Source: Diphasiastrum complanatum | Lineage: Eukaryota; Streptophyta; Lycopodiopsida; Lycopodiales; Lycopodiaceae | Direction of reading: 5' to 3' | NCBI GenBank assembly: GCA_029204225.1 | Contig: CM055092.1 | Coordinates: 22,161,669 to 22,225,668 of the forward strand | DNA: 64,000 bases | Shown: in pieces, positions 26,202 to 33,270 of the stretch | Layout of the letters: each line of letters begins with the position of its first letter | Numbering within the stretch: the stretch's first letter is position 1 | Notes under the pieces: model-generated | Seen by the model: only the letters and a program-made list of their open reading frames with translations | What the model was told of the DNA's origin: nothing | The model's database searches: none | Program-made: the position numbers and the translations under genes

Positions 26202-28129
26202 TGTGTGCATGCTAATTGTAACTATTTCCTATCCCTCAATTAGTACCCTAGGTGAGACTTATTCTCAATTTGGTGAAAATTTGTCAAGGGATTAATTGTC
26301 TTATAAGTCTATACTTGGGCATGTTCGTTCTCTACCTTTCACATGTATTGTTACTTAAAAGATGATTTATATTGATAATACCTTCACAGTAAAACTTATT
26401 GTCTTGAGAATCATTTACGTCGTCATTTTGACTCCGCCAAAATTTAGAATTTTTCTTAGATGTGGCACATTGGACAGCTCATGAGAAACCGTTGGCACAT
26501 TCTGAGGTGATTTAGACCTATTTTTCACTATCGTTTCAGATAATGATTCTGCAGCAACATTTTGGCCTGAGGACATTTCTCTCACACAAACTTTTGTTAG
26601 TTTTTTGCTAAGAAGACCTTTTCCGTTGACTAGTGTAAAATCAGATTGATGGTGATGCAGGGACAGGAAATAGTTACACGGCTCTTCCTTAATGCCCCAT
26701 CCTGATTCACACCTACCTTCTTTGCTCACTCCTTTCAGGTTGCCATCTCTCCTGTCCTCCTTCCCCCTCTTTCTGACCCACGGTCCACCATCCCCACACT
26801 TTTTAGATCATTAACAACCTCCCAACTGTGCCACGTGCTCCAAATGTCCAGCAGTTTGGGACCAACAACACCCCCCCCCTTCTTCCCTTCCATAGATCAT
26901 TTACAGTCTCCCCCGATTTTCATCATCACAGCCCCATTTTCTGCTTTCCACCCTAATACAGGTTATTACAAATCACATCCTCCATTTTTTGCCTTATTTA
27001 ATTTTCTTCAAGGTCATTATTGCCATCTTGTTGTGGCTGAATGCCCTTGATGTCGAGCCTTTGGAAGACTTCATATGATTCACAACAGCAACGTCATCCG
27101 TTCTAGTCAGTCAACTATTTGTGAAGCACAATTTCTATATAGACAAGAGCTTCTTTTTGAAATATAGAGCACATAAATCAAAAACTTGAAAAGCCTCCAT
27201 ATGCCAAGAATTTAGAATGGACGCTTTCATCCCAAATAGCATGACATACTTCAGCCAAAAAATTCAGAAGTTCCCTCTCCATTATAAATCTACAAATCTC
27301 AAAAGTTATGTTATGTAAGAAGAATTTTAGCTACCATATGTATCATTGAATAAGGAATATAAGATTTTTGTAAAAGACCCACTTGACTAGTAAATTTGAC
27401 AACATAGTATGAGCTACCAACCTATGATTAAGATAGACAAACTATGAATTTTAGGTGGATGAAAATTTGAAACCTACCAAAAACTTTTCTCGAGTTTCAA
27501 GGCTGGTGGCATTGTCATCTATTAAATTGCGTGGTGGAAGGACATCCAAAACCTCAGGTCCAACATTTAAGCACACCTACAGAATAGCAAATGATTATTG
27601 TTTGTGACAAAATCAACAGACAACATGTCGTAATCACTAAAGGATGCAATAGTCCTTGTTCCAACTACTGCTATAGTTTACTTACCAAAGTTGCATCAAA
27701 ATTCACAAAATCCCTGCCCTCATTCAACGTCACCAACCACTGCCCAAAATAAGGGTGGCCATGAGTGAACTCATCCACACCAAATGTTATCCAATAAGTA
27801 GCTAAGTTTGTTGGCATGATGAAAGCCGCATAAAAAACTTGTATTCATTCAAAAGGTTTTGAGGGCTTATAATTTTCATACTGACCGAACGTATTTCAAG
27901 CATACGACCAATGCAAGCTTCCAAAGCTTTCTTGGCCTCAATGCGCTTCTGAGAGTGCACTATCTAAATAAAAGCCCAAGTACAAATCATGTTTGATGTT
28001 GTGCCATACTTAGCATGCTAGAGCAATCATTAGCCTGACTTGTAACCTACTAGTTCATGAATAAGATAATAATTCATACTGTGAATGTAACATCAAGTAT
28101 CTTAAAGCTAGAACCGTATTCAACAATAC
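5964..28129 (-). CDS. DRC11: DRC11 / IQCA1-like dynein regulatory complex subunit (15 exons)
   Basis: Subunit 11 of the nexin-dynein regulatory complex, which links outer doublet microtubules and controls dynein in motile cilia. Exons read on the minus strand: 28080-28129, 27886-27963, 27686-27739, 27478-27576, 19050-19148, 18750-18805, 9819-9905, 9506-9570, 8624-9210, 7454-7873, 7259-7381, 6937-7101, 6621-6764, 6179-6412, 5964-6053. All internal borders are GT-AG and phases agree, giving 783 continuous codons with no stop; the family is usually about 820-850 residues. Order of domains: IVHSQKR helix region, [15 protein letters not shown] region, IQ motif, charged Lys-rich linker, AAA module with Walker A GGDLNGKT. 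The start codon and the extreme C-terminus are not resolved. Two introns of 8.8 and 8.3 kb hold retroelement remains. Confidence 0.92.
6179..6412 (-). CDS. DRC11: DRC11 exon ([12 protein letters not shown])
   Basis: 78 codons, [15 protein letters not shown], then [17 protein letters not shown], then [12 protein letters not shown] and ending EKRKRK. The family has IPRPDYASRYxLW and a DGYTPGxIxxA helix. Acceptor TTCTGTTCACAG, donor GTACCC. A longer open frame overlapping this on the same strand is a frame shadow. Confidence 0.94.
6621..6764 (-). CDS. DRC11: DRC11 exon ([16 protein letters not shown])
   Basis: 48 codons: [17 protein letters not shown], then [14 protein letters not shown] and [16 protein letters not shown]. 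This is the sensor-1 strand region of the AAA fold (family PGDRVMLIGTT). Acceptor TTCTATCAG, donor GTACAA. Confidence 0.94.
6937..7101 (-). CDS. DRC11: DRC11 exon with AAA core and degenerate Walker B
   Basis: 55 codons: [19 protein letters not shown], then [20 protein letters not shown], then [16 protein letters not shown] and the FKVA helix are family hallmarks. The Walker B position reads VYISE instead of hhhhDE, so hydrolysis may be weak or absent. Confidence 0.95.
7259..7381 (-). CDS. DRC11: DRC11 exon with Walker A
   Basis: 41 codons, [17 protein letters not shown] and on to [23 protein letters not shown] fits GxxxxGKT, so the nucleotide-binding loop is intact here. Acceptor CCAATGCAG, donor GTATGA. 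Confidence 0.95.
7382..8623 (-). other. DRC11 introns between exons 7259 and 8624
   Basis: The 72-base intron at 7382-7453 and the 750-base intron at 7874-8623 contain no recognisable element or RNA gene. The same holds for the introns at 9211-9505 and 9571-9818. Confidence 0.7.
7454..7873 (-). CDS. DRC11: DRC11 exon with Lys-rich linker
   Basis: 140 codons. It starts [17 protein letters not shown] (family VRxxVDE), passes through a very basic and acidic linker ([18 protein letters not shown]), then [16 protein letters not shown] and [10 protein letters not shown]. Acceptor TTTCACAG, donor GTAAGT. The linker may bind acidic tubulin tails, but that is inference. Confidence 0.95.
8624..9210 (-). 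CDS. DRC11: DRC11 large central exon
   Basis: Two bases plus 195 codons. The acceptor TGTCCCTAG gives LI-G-MNGF, restoring the family's IGM. Recognisable pieces are [20 protein letters not shown], an acidic/Lys-rich stretch ([17 protein letters not shown]), and [20 protein letters not shown] followed by [12 protein letters not shown]. Human IQCA1 has matching 'RxWFIxxRDxxTGKFPxxP' and 'FHQKYDxELI' blocks. Donor GTTTGT. Confidence 0.93.
9506..9570 (-). CDS. DRC11: DRC11 exon, second half of IQ motif
   Basis: Begins with A (completing Ala), then [12 protein letters not shown] and ends DELTLI plus one base. Joined to the previous exon it makes MQSAARSFLAR, matching IQxxxRxxxxR. The acceptor used (GAAGGTAG) lies 10 bases inside a stronger-looking one (CTTAACAG); only the inner one preserves phase and the motif. 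Confidence 0.85.
9819..9905 (-). CDS. DRC11: DRC11 exon, first half of IQ motif
   Basis: One base, 28 codons and two bases; the codons read [14 protein letters not shown] through [10 protein letters not shown]. EAAxIIxQ is the opening of the calmodulin-binding IQ motif. The donor GTATCC splits an Ala codon, leaving the motif to be finished by the next exon. Confidence 0.9.
10441..10640. repeat. GGTTCGAA-rich interspersed repeat
   Basis: Repeated variants of GGTTCGAATCGG and CGAACTG in both orientations inside a DRC11 intron. A related GGTACGGTTC/GGTTCGAA cluster is at 57180-57310. Probably a short interspersed repeat family; no boundaries could be set. Confidence 0.45.
10641..11900. other. 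Intron sequence, nothing recognised
   Basis: ORFs of up to 80 codons occur on both strands, but none shows a domain motif. Confidence 0.5.
11902..12125. repeat. Three diverged tandem units of 70-79 bp
   Basis: Units start at about 11902, 11981 and 12051, each opening with TA(G/T)C(A/G)CC(C/T)T.TTTG.GG and containing TTTCA.C and (A/G)TTTGCTAG-like ends. They lie just before a gag relic, so they may be part of its leader or LTR. Confidence 0.5.
12420..12835 (+). pseudogene. Gypsy-type gag fragment
   Basis: The + frame reads [20 protein letters not shown], then [11 protein letters not shown], then [19 protein letters not shown], resembling the gag capsid of Ty3/Gypsy elements (YSGxxDGxxLxxWxxxxxxYF...KVxxAxxxLxGxAxxWW). 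It sits in the 8.8 kb DRC11 intron and is cut off at about 12835. Confidence 0.7.
12840..13672. other. Intron sequence without recognised features
   Basis: No domain motif or RNA gene seen. One 150-codon minus-strand ORF overlaps the gag edge and looks like chance. Confidence 0.5.
13673..14215 (+). mobile_element. 543-bp LTR with TATA box
   Basis: The segment starts TGTCATGT and ends ACATGACA, a perfect 8-base terminal inverted repeat of the kind that bounds LTRs. It holds a TATA box (CTATAAATAG) at 13889-13898 and is followed by a primer-binding site. It is the 5' LTR of a plus-strand element; I did not find its partner. Confidence 0.8.
14219..14230 (+). other. Primer-binding site for initiator tRNA-Met
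   Basis: TGGTATCAAAGC, three bases after the LTR end. It pairs with the 3' end of initiator tRNA-Met, the usual primer of plant LTR retrotransposons. Confidence 0.9.
14231..16335 (+). mobile_element. Leader and unidentified internal region of the LTR element
   Basis: Long T-rich leader followed by a low-scoring + frame at about 15676-16080 (contains [16 protein letters not shown] and [18 protein letters not shown]) that I do not recognise. A GTTTC/GAAAC-rich cluster is at 15166-15230. I assign it to the element only by position after the primer site. Confidence 0.45.
16340..17995 (+). pseudogene. Gag relic followed by Trp-rich degenerate frames
   Basis: The + frame near 16352-16497 reads [21 protein letters not shown], then [18 protein letters not shown], a capsid-like gag piece (W...FE.YF...K...A...L...A..WW). 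Beyond it, broken frames to about 17995 are rich in Trp, His and Leu and resemble the tract at 23.7-25.2 kb in composition. No pol domain is visible. Confidence 0.55.
18000..18749. other. Intron sequence next to a DRC11 exon
   Basis: Contains an imperfect palindrome at 18030-18052 (GGAAACGTTTCCC..GGGAAACG). Nothing else recognised. Confidence 0.5.
18750..18805 (-). CDS. DRC11: DRC11 exon ([11 protein letters not shown])
   Basis: 18 codons plus two bases: [18 protein letters not shown] and the first two bases of an Arg codon. The family shows AERARQGR in this place. Acceptor AAATTGCAG, donor GTATTT. The next exon begins with A, completing CGA. Confidence 0.92.
19050..19148 (-). CDS. DRC11: DRC11 exon ([11 protein letters not shown])
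   Basis: 33 codons, starting [10 protein letters not shown] and ending [12 protein letters not shown]. This corresponds to the family's MTLEEAI..IQ segment. Acceptor ATGCTTTGCAG, donor GTAAAT, phase 0. Confidence 0.92.
19544..22296 (-). pseudogene. Gypsy (chromovirus-like) polyprotein relic with internal deletion
   Basis: Minus-strand pieces in order: zinc knuckle [14 protein letters not shown] (about 22085), a protease-like segment [14 protein letters not shown] with the active-site D(S/T)G altered to DFA, an RT start near 21080-21260, RT piece [18 protein letters not shown] then [16 protein letters not shown] (21077-20940), then abruptly the RNase H-integrase linker [19 protein letters not shown], the integrase core [19 protein letters not shown] with [12 protein letters not shown], and a C-terminal [18 protein letters not shown] module. 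RT palm and RNase H are missing at the 20.93 kb junction. Located in the 8.3 kb DRC11 intron, same strand as the gene. Not functional. Confidence 0.88.
22130..22670. repeat. C-rich low-complexity island
   Basis: About 540 bases dominated by CCTGC, CGCCC and CCGCC on the + strand, within AT-rich surroundings. The minus strand reads as Gly/Arg-rich sequence at the gag hinge of the Gypsy relic. Poly-A runs follow at 22672-22697 and 22768-22782. Confidence 0.75.
22893..23696 (+). CDS. Unidentified 267-codon ORF, retroelement-like
   Basis: Starts [19 protein letters not shown] and continues with a short coiled stretch ([25 protein letters not shown]), a Pro/Ser-rich part with [14 protein letters not shown], and then an acidic repetitive half with [19 protein letters not shown] units and two [15 protein letters not shown] repeats. 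No catalytic motif is seen. The N-terminal layout (short coil plus Pro-rich linker) resembles gag starts. It could be a real ORF of a non-autonomous element or a chance open frame of repeat origin. Confidence 0.45.
   Translation: MVDSPTKSETPHKPLAKQFAHMRDSLSNLTSRFDHMMTVFATMQSQIASLQPHGLAKALVPPSFGPPFGFPSSSPSLGSGVHYAPNPSPGFPRQSAPAPYFPRHPAPESQSFESPASFETVIELFEIVIELPELVHVSNSEFESHLQVDVAQVDIADTSQVDLTDTTKVDADITDTTCLSVVPECFVTVACFDIVASFATADAITCFDTDADTDDEYLGAAPECHATNIVAYVPYHTAFEYHATDVVAYAAYYDESMVVLLDDLPTH
23700..25180 (+). mobile_element. Trp/His-rich repetitive reading frames downstream of the 267-codon ORF
   Basis: Two long + frames (23711-24259 and 24293-24991) follow the ORF, in different phases. The first repeats a unit like SWxLxIPWHDDI(V/L)(Y/H)SW at about 23905-24050. 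The second contains [13 protein letters not shown] and [18 protein letters not shown] recognise no domain. Repetition at the DNA level (TTGGCATGA(T/C)GACATT and ATTC(A/T)TGG) suggests amplified short units. Confidence 0.4.
25515..25541. repeat. Perfect 11-bp inverted repeat
   Basis: ATATTCTCTCC and GGAGAGAATAT around the five-base loop CACGA. It would form a stable hairpin in RNA. Lies in a DRC11 intron. Confidence 0.85.
26164..26207. repeat. (TG)n(CG)n microsatellite
   Basis: TG units running into GC units then ATGTGTGCATG. Z-DNA-prone alternating purine/pyrimidine run. Confidence 0.9.
26415..26729 (-). other. Unidentified 104-codon ORF
   Basis: Begins [17 protein letters not shown] and includes [18 protein letters not shown]. 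No domain recognised. Composition is not repeat-like, but it lies inside an intron with no visible partners, so it may be chance. The rest of 25200-27470 holds nothing else I can identify. Confidence 0.15.
27478..27576 (-). CDS. DRC11: DRC11 exon (EVLDVLPPR ... REKFL)
   Basis: 33 codons containing [11 protein letters not shown] and ending ETREKFL. The family has a comparable 'tPed(l)e(i/v)p(i/v)P(R/K)' strand and an EREK helix. Phase 0 on both sides; donor GTAGGT. The next exon is 8.3 kb away. Confidence 0.9.
27686..27739 (-). CDS. DRC11: DRC11 exon
   Basis: 18 codons, [18 protein letters not shown]. It follows the GRMLEIR exon in phase 0 and matches the family's short acidic/aromatic segment. 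Acceptor TTTGGGCAG, donor GTAAGT. Confidence 0.88.
27886..27963 (-). CDS. DRC11: DRC11 exon with VHSQKR motif
   Basis: 26 codons, [18 protein letters not shown] then GRMLEIRS. The family shows VHPQKR followed by a conserved GR(V/M)LE(L/I) stretch. Acceptor TTTATTTAG, donor GTCAGT. Confidence 0.9.
28080..28129 (-). CDS. DRC11: DRC11 exon (first firmly placed)
   Basis: Acceptor TTGTTGCAG, then two bases plus 16 codons reading [16 protein letters not shown], donor GTATGA. It aligns loosely with the family helix just before the VHPQKR motif. This is the weakest exon of the series, supported mainly by its phase, its splice sites and the exon that follows. Confidence 0.65.
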
Positions 28130-28910
28130 CTGCAACAATATGAAAAAAGCCCAGAATAAGTAATTGCTTCTTTAAATACATCCAACAGATGTATGACCAT
28201 TTGATTCCTTCGAGGTCAAGTTGCATAAATTACAATCTATTGCCAACAAACCTAAATGAGACTTTCTTTGGTACATTATTCGCATCTATGCTTGCTTGTG
28301 AGCTTAAGTTCCATCGCTATGCTTTAAATCATTTGTATTCTCTTATTGAAAGTTACGTTACGAAACCAAAAGTCAAACCTGATCACAACACTCCTCCAAC
28401 TTTTTGTAAACTTGTAGATATCTGACATATATACATGAATATTGCGCTAGTGTCTGCAAGTGAGCAGCCTCACATAGAAGAAAGATGTTGGTTATCTTTC
28501 TGCTTAGCACTCGATAAACAAGAGTGTTCCTGATCTAGAGGTCTATGTCACAAGATACTAAGGGGTTTCTTTTTTCAATTTTGCATGCAATAAAAACTCA
28601 ACTGAATTACCAAATTTGATACCCTAATCAAGAGAGTAAAAAATTGAAATGCATTGAAATCAAAAAGCCTGCTCAAGCTTATTCCAAAACCAAACGCTAT
28701 GCAATCTATACAAAATCAAGGTGCTCAGCAGCTAGTTCTTTAGTACATAGAAACAGAGATTCTTAATGCAACAAAGTCAGTTGGTTCTAGATCTAGGTTT
28801 AAACATCATCACATCTATTCTTATAGCATGAAACTTCTAATGTTACATTTTGATTATCATGCAAATTGTTGGTAAATGTGACAACTTTCTCTCATAAATC
28901 GAGGTGACAT

Positions 28911-29345
28911 GTCCATTGGTCAATCTACAAATTACTAGCCAATTAAACAAGTGGCTAGTGGCCAACGACTCATCTATAACATAGTCGACAGCCGATCTGA
29001 ATTAAGATTCTTATCAATTTTAAGAGATTTTAATGAAGATCTTTTCTTTTAAAAAAAGAATTGCATTGTTTACTTAGAGAAAAATTAGGTATTAGAATTG
29101 GAGTTGGGATCTTAAATCGTGTTAAGAAACTCAAATGTCACCGAGTCACTGGTAGTAAAGGATATCAGATTATTACCGTCTCCATTGGTCAATTTACTAG
29201 CCATTGACTCATGCATAACATAGTCGCCAGCTGATTTAAATTGAGATTCTAACCAACTTTAAAAGATCCAAATCAAGCATTTTTTGTTTCTAAAAAAAAT
29301 TGCAATAATTTTAAAGTTTGGGATGTTAAATCATGTCATTGATAA
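28911..29345. repeat. Pair of diverged direct repeats
   Basis: Two segments (about 28911-29110 and 29183-29345) share TCCATTGGTCAAT, ACTAGCCA, GACTCAT.(T/C)ATAACATAGTCG, AAATTGAGATTCT-like and AAAAAATTGCA blocks in the same order. They could be degraded short LTRs or a simple duplication. The remainder of 28130-29630 shows nothing recognisable. Confidence 0.55.
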
Positions 29346-29637
29346 TATAGTGTACTAAAAGTCTAAACTTTTAATACACTATACAAGATCCAGAATACAG
29401 ATGTCATCAACAATCAATTATCAGGGTTCAAAATCAATAAGCCAAAGTAAACGATGTAAATAGCCTATAGTTACACAAATTTTCAGCAATTATATTGGTA
29501 GCTAAATTGTTTCCAGAAACAAGCGTCTAGTTGTATATCAGAATTTTGATTTGAATTGAAAACTGACTAAAGTGGACTCTTTGAATTGAGATTCTTTGTG
29601 ATTGTGATATAGTAGGTTGAATTAACTTAATGATACA

Positions 29638-31492
29638 CTACATCTTGGATGAACTGGCACCAGTCCCGGGAACTGGTTCTAAAGTCTGTAATTGTCTGCT
29701 CTGGACTAACCTCCAGATAGTAGAGAAGTAAGCATCATGCTGGCACTTCCCTCTCAAGGACTCGAGTAATTCACTACGAATCTGAGTAAAACTCAGCTCA
29801 TTTATCATAGGCATTCTACTAAGGGCATCTACTGTTGTATTGAATTTCCCTCGTCTATATCTGATAGACATATCAAACTCTTGCACTAACTCAGCCCAAT
29901 GAGCTTTCCGACCTCTGAGCTCAGGCTGATTGCAAAGATATCTAAGACTTTCATAGTCTGTCAGGACCTCAAAGTTGGCACCATACAAATAATGCCTCTA
30001 AGTCTTAAGGGCATGCACTATGGAGAAGAGTTCCTTTTCATAGGCCCTATACCTAGTCTGTGCTGGTTCGAGTTTTTTACTCTCGAACGCAACTGGTCGT
30101 CCATTTTGCGTTGGTACATCACCAACCGCAAAGTCGCCAACATCTGTTTCGACCACAAATGACTGATTGGGGTCGACAACTTTTAAAACTGGTGCAGTGG
30201 CTAAGGCAATTTTGAGAGCCTCAAAGCTCTCCTGCTGTGCGGACTCCCATTTGAACTCCTTTCCCTTCCCCTTAAGAAGATTTGTCATAGGAACTGCTAT
30301 CTAAGCATATTCTTTGACAAATCATCTGTAATATCCTGCCAAACCTAGAAAGATTTGTAGATCTAGAATATTTTGAGGTCTCAGCCAACTGAGAATGGCT
30401 TTGACCTTATTGGGGTCCATCTTAATCCCATCTGCCGAGATAATGTGACCCAAAGAAGCTACTTTTTCAACAAAGAGTTCACACTTAGGTTTCTTAGCAT
30501 AAAGCTTATGCTTTCTAAGCAATTGAAACACCTTTCTAAGGTGTTTAAGATGCTCCTTCCTCGTTTTACTGTAAAGGAGGATGTAATCTAAAAACACGAC
30601 TACAAATTTACCTAAGTATGGTTTGAGGACACTGTTCATCAAAGTCATAAAAGTAGTTGGAGCATTTGTGAGCCCAAATGGCATCACCTTAAACTCATAA
30701 TGACCGTGACGAGTCCTAAAAGTTGTTTTCAGGACATCTTTCGCTTTTATACGGACCTGATGATATCCCGATCTAAGGTCAATTTTACTGAAAAACTTAG
30801 CCCTGCCGAGTTGATCAAACAACTCGTCTGCTCGAGGCATTGGGTACTTATTCTTAATAGTGACCTTATTGAGGGCTCTGTAATCTACACAAAGATGCAT
30901 AGACCCCTCTTTCTTTTTTACCAAAAGGACTAGTGATGCCCACGGTGAACTACTGGTCTGAATTTGGCCTTTCCCAAGATAGTCCGATAATTGCCTAGTT
31001 ATTTCTTCATCCTCTGTTCGGCTAACCCGATATGGAGGTTTAGAAACAGGTGTTGTACCTGGTACTAGGTTTGTTACATGATATTCATCTCTGCTAGGTG
31101 GTAAACCATCCAGTAAATTATCAGGAAAAACATCTTCAAACTTAGACAATAAAGTTTCTAATTTATTTACTTGATGCTGAACTGGAAATAGAAACTTCTG
31201 GAATAAACTGATGGTCACCTAAGAATACTTGATGGTCGCTATCCCCAATTAGCTGACGGAGCTCTGAACTGCAAACCATAGGACTATTGGGGACATCATG
31301 CTCCCCCTGCAATTGGATCTCCCTGCCATTATGCTGAAAGCTGAGGGTGTTCTCCTGATAATTTCTGTGGAGGGAAGGTCCTAAGCTATAGAGCCAGTCT
31401 CTCCTGAGAACAAGGTCTGTACGATCCAAGTGCAATACCTGGAAGTTAATTTCATCTTGATACCCCTGAATATCAAGATAGTTTCTTACCAT
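29638..31492 (-). pseudogene. Gypsy PR-RT-RNase H relic
   Basis: Minus-strand order: protease/linker piece (DLVLRRDWLYSLGPSLHRN, 31492-31163) in one frame, then RT in another (31218-30322) with [61 protein letters not shown] and [15 protein letters not shown], then RNase H (30288-29638) with PVAFESKKLEPAQTRYRAYE and EVLTDYESLRYLCNQPEL. The catalytic RT box is FLDY instead of FxDD. In-frame TGA and TAG codons lie at about 30320-30289 and another stop at about 29998. No integrase follows. It lies in the possible first DRC11 intron. Confidence 0.92.
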
Positions 31493-31497
31493 AGACA

Positions 31498-31815
31498 GAG
31501 GAGCTTGTACATGTGTTGCAACCTATCTATGATGTTCTCAGACTGGTAGATCGAGAGGGCAGTACCATGGGCCTCATATATGAGTTTATGGACCGCATTG
31601 GGGTGGTCTTTCAGCAGCCGATCTTCGCAGGGGACATATGAGTTTTTTTTCTTTCCTATGCTAATTCATCATATGATTATCCGATGGTCATTTACACACC
31701 GTCTTAGGGGTTTAAAAGTTGATTGCTATACCCTCACAATTTGTTGTGGAATCTTGTTTTAAACATTGCAGGATGGCTGCATCGATGGACTAAGTTCCAT
31801 CAGCCTATTCATGCG
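31498..31815 (+). pseudogene. hAT-type transposase fragment (two exon pieces)
   Basis: The + frame from 31498 reads EELVHVLQPIYDVLRLVDRE, then GSTMGLIYEFMDRIG, resembling the DUF659/hAT transposase segment in which a conserved Met-Gly-x-Ile-Tyr-Glu occurs. After an apparent intron, a piece at 31772-31815 with acceptor CATTGCAG reads WLHRWTKFHQPIHA, like the family's RWxxQLHxPLHA, followed by GTAACA. The rest is missing or broken by neighbouring elements. Confidence 0.65.
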
Positions 31816-31966
31816 GTAACACACCTACACTAAGCCATTTATCTTTTTCTTTTATTTCACATTTTGAAGTTTAGTGCATTCTTCCACATGGAAACATTGA
31901 GAGGACTAACATGCCATGCAATCAAATACTTGTGGAGCAAATGGTTACGCAATCACCTTTGCCTCT

Positions 31967-33180
31967 TGTTGTAAAGCTACCTTTACAAGCTTTACTTCCG
32001 GCGCCATCAGCGCCAACTATGTCCCCGGCGCCAACAGCACCCCTGCTGCTCCCGGCGCCACTGTGACCAAAATCCAGTCGGCGCCAAGTTCCTATGGCTG
32101 AAAATCTTTGATCGGTTCTAGCGGAGTCCAGAGAGCTCAGATCGATGTGCAATCACCTCACACGATCTAGGCATGATTAAAGGAAGCCTGGGGATCAATA
32201 AAATCTAGAGAGAGAAAATGACTAGAAAGAGAAAATCCTAGAGAGAGAAAAATGTGCTTTACCAGCTTGGGTAGAGTGCTTGGTATGAGGGGGGGTGCCG
32301 AATCACACCAATACTATAGGGGAGTGCGGGTTGCGACTCAGGGCGAGCTCCAACCAAGTCTCAGCCTCCCTTGCTGGAATGTTGTCATGGCTCTCGCCTT
32401 GGCATGCTAGCGCCCCGGAGACTAGGGTCGGTCACACACTTGAAATGTAACCTTCTCAAATTTATCAATAAAGTGGGATTTTCCTCAAACTGACTCTGAT
32501 TACCTTCTGGGTTTCAGTGTTCGGTAAAAGCGCCAGTTGTATGGCCGCTTTCAAAATTTTTAACTTGGCACATAGCTGAGGGTCATATCCCAGAACGCCA
32601 GCGGTATGCCGTCGGGACCATTCGGTCCGTGGCGCCAGCGGTATGCTGTCGGGACCATTTGGTCCAGGAACTGGTTGTCTCCATATCTGTCGCGGCTTGT
32701 GGTTCTGAGTGTTCCTTGCATGAACGTGAATGGGTTAAGCTCTTGGGGAACGGGCTCTAACCTGTCGGCTGAGTTGGATGGCTTGCTTGGGTGGAAGTTA
32801 CCTGTTTATGGCTGTCCAGTCTGGCATGGCGCCAGGTTGGCTTCCAGCACTCGTGACGAAGCTTTCAGTTGGTTAAGTCTGATGTAAGTCAGACCACTTG
32901 CTTGGAATGGATGTTACTCGTTTGTAACGAAGCTTCGAGTTGGTTAAGTTTGATGTATGTCGGGCGGCTTGCTTGGAGGGAAGTCACCCACATTGGGACC
33001 CCCGATCTGGCATGGCGCCAGGTTGGATCTCAATGTTGGTTTTCGGAACTTCAAGTTGGTTAAGTCTGATCGTTGTTGGCGAGTTGGCTGCTTGTATGTC
33101 AAGTGGGTTTGGATGGCAAGAGTTGAAGGCTGGGAAGCTAAGTCGTGGTTCTCGGCTCCCTTTGGGATGCCTGCGCTACA
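31967..33180 (+). repeat. Left LTR of the non-autonomous element
   Basis: 1214 bases. It contains a GGCGCC-rich block at about 31998-32095, two tandem copies of a unit with the palindrome GGACCATTCGGTCC (32595-32668), and several diverged copies of a TTGGTTAAGTCTGATG...GCTTGCTTGGA unit at 32750-33065. Confidence 0.95.
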
Positions 33181-33182
33181 TG

Positions 33183-33195
33183 TGGTATCAGAGCC
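33183..33195 (+). other. Primer-binding site of the non-autonomous element
   Basis: TGGTATCAGAGCC, two bases after the LTR end, complementary to the 3' end of initiator tRNA-Met. Confidence 0.95.
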
Positions 33196-33270
33196 GACTG
33201 GCCGGTCAGCTATGCGGATCTCACGGAAATGGCCACGGTTTGGGGTTCATCAAGACAACTGTTGTGCAAG

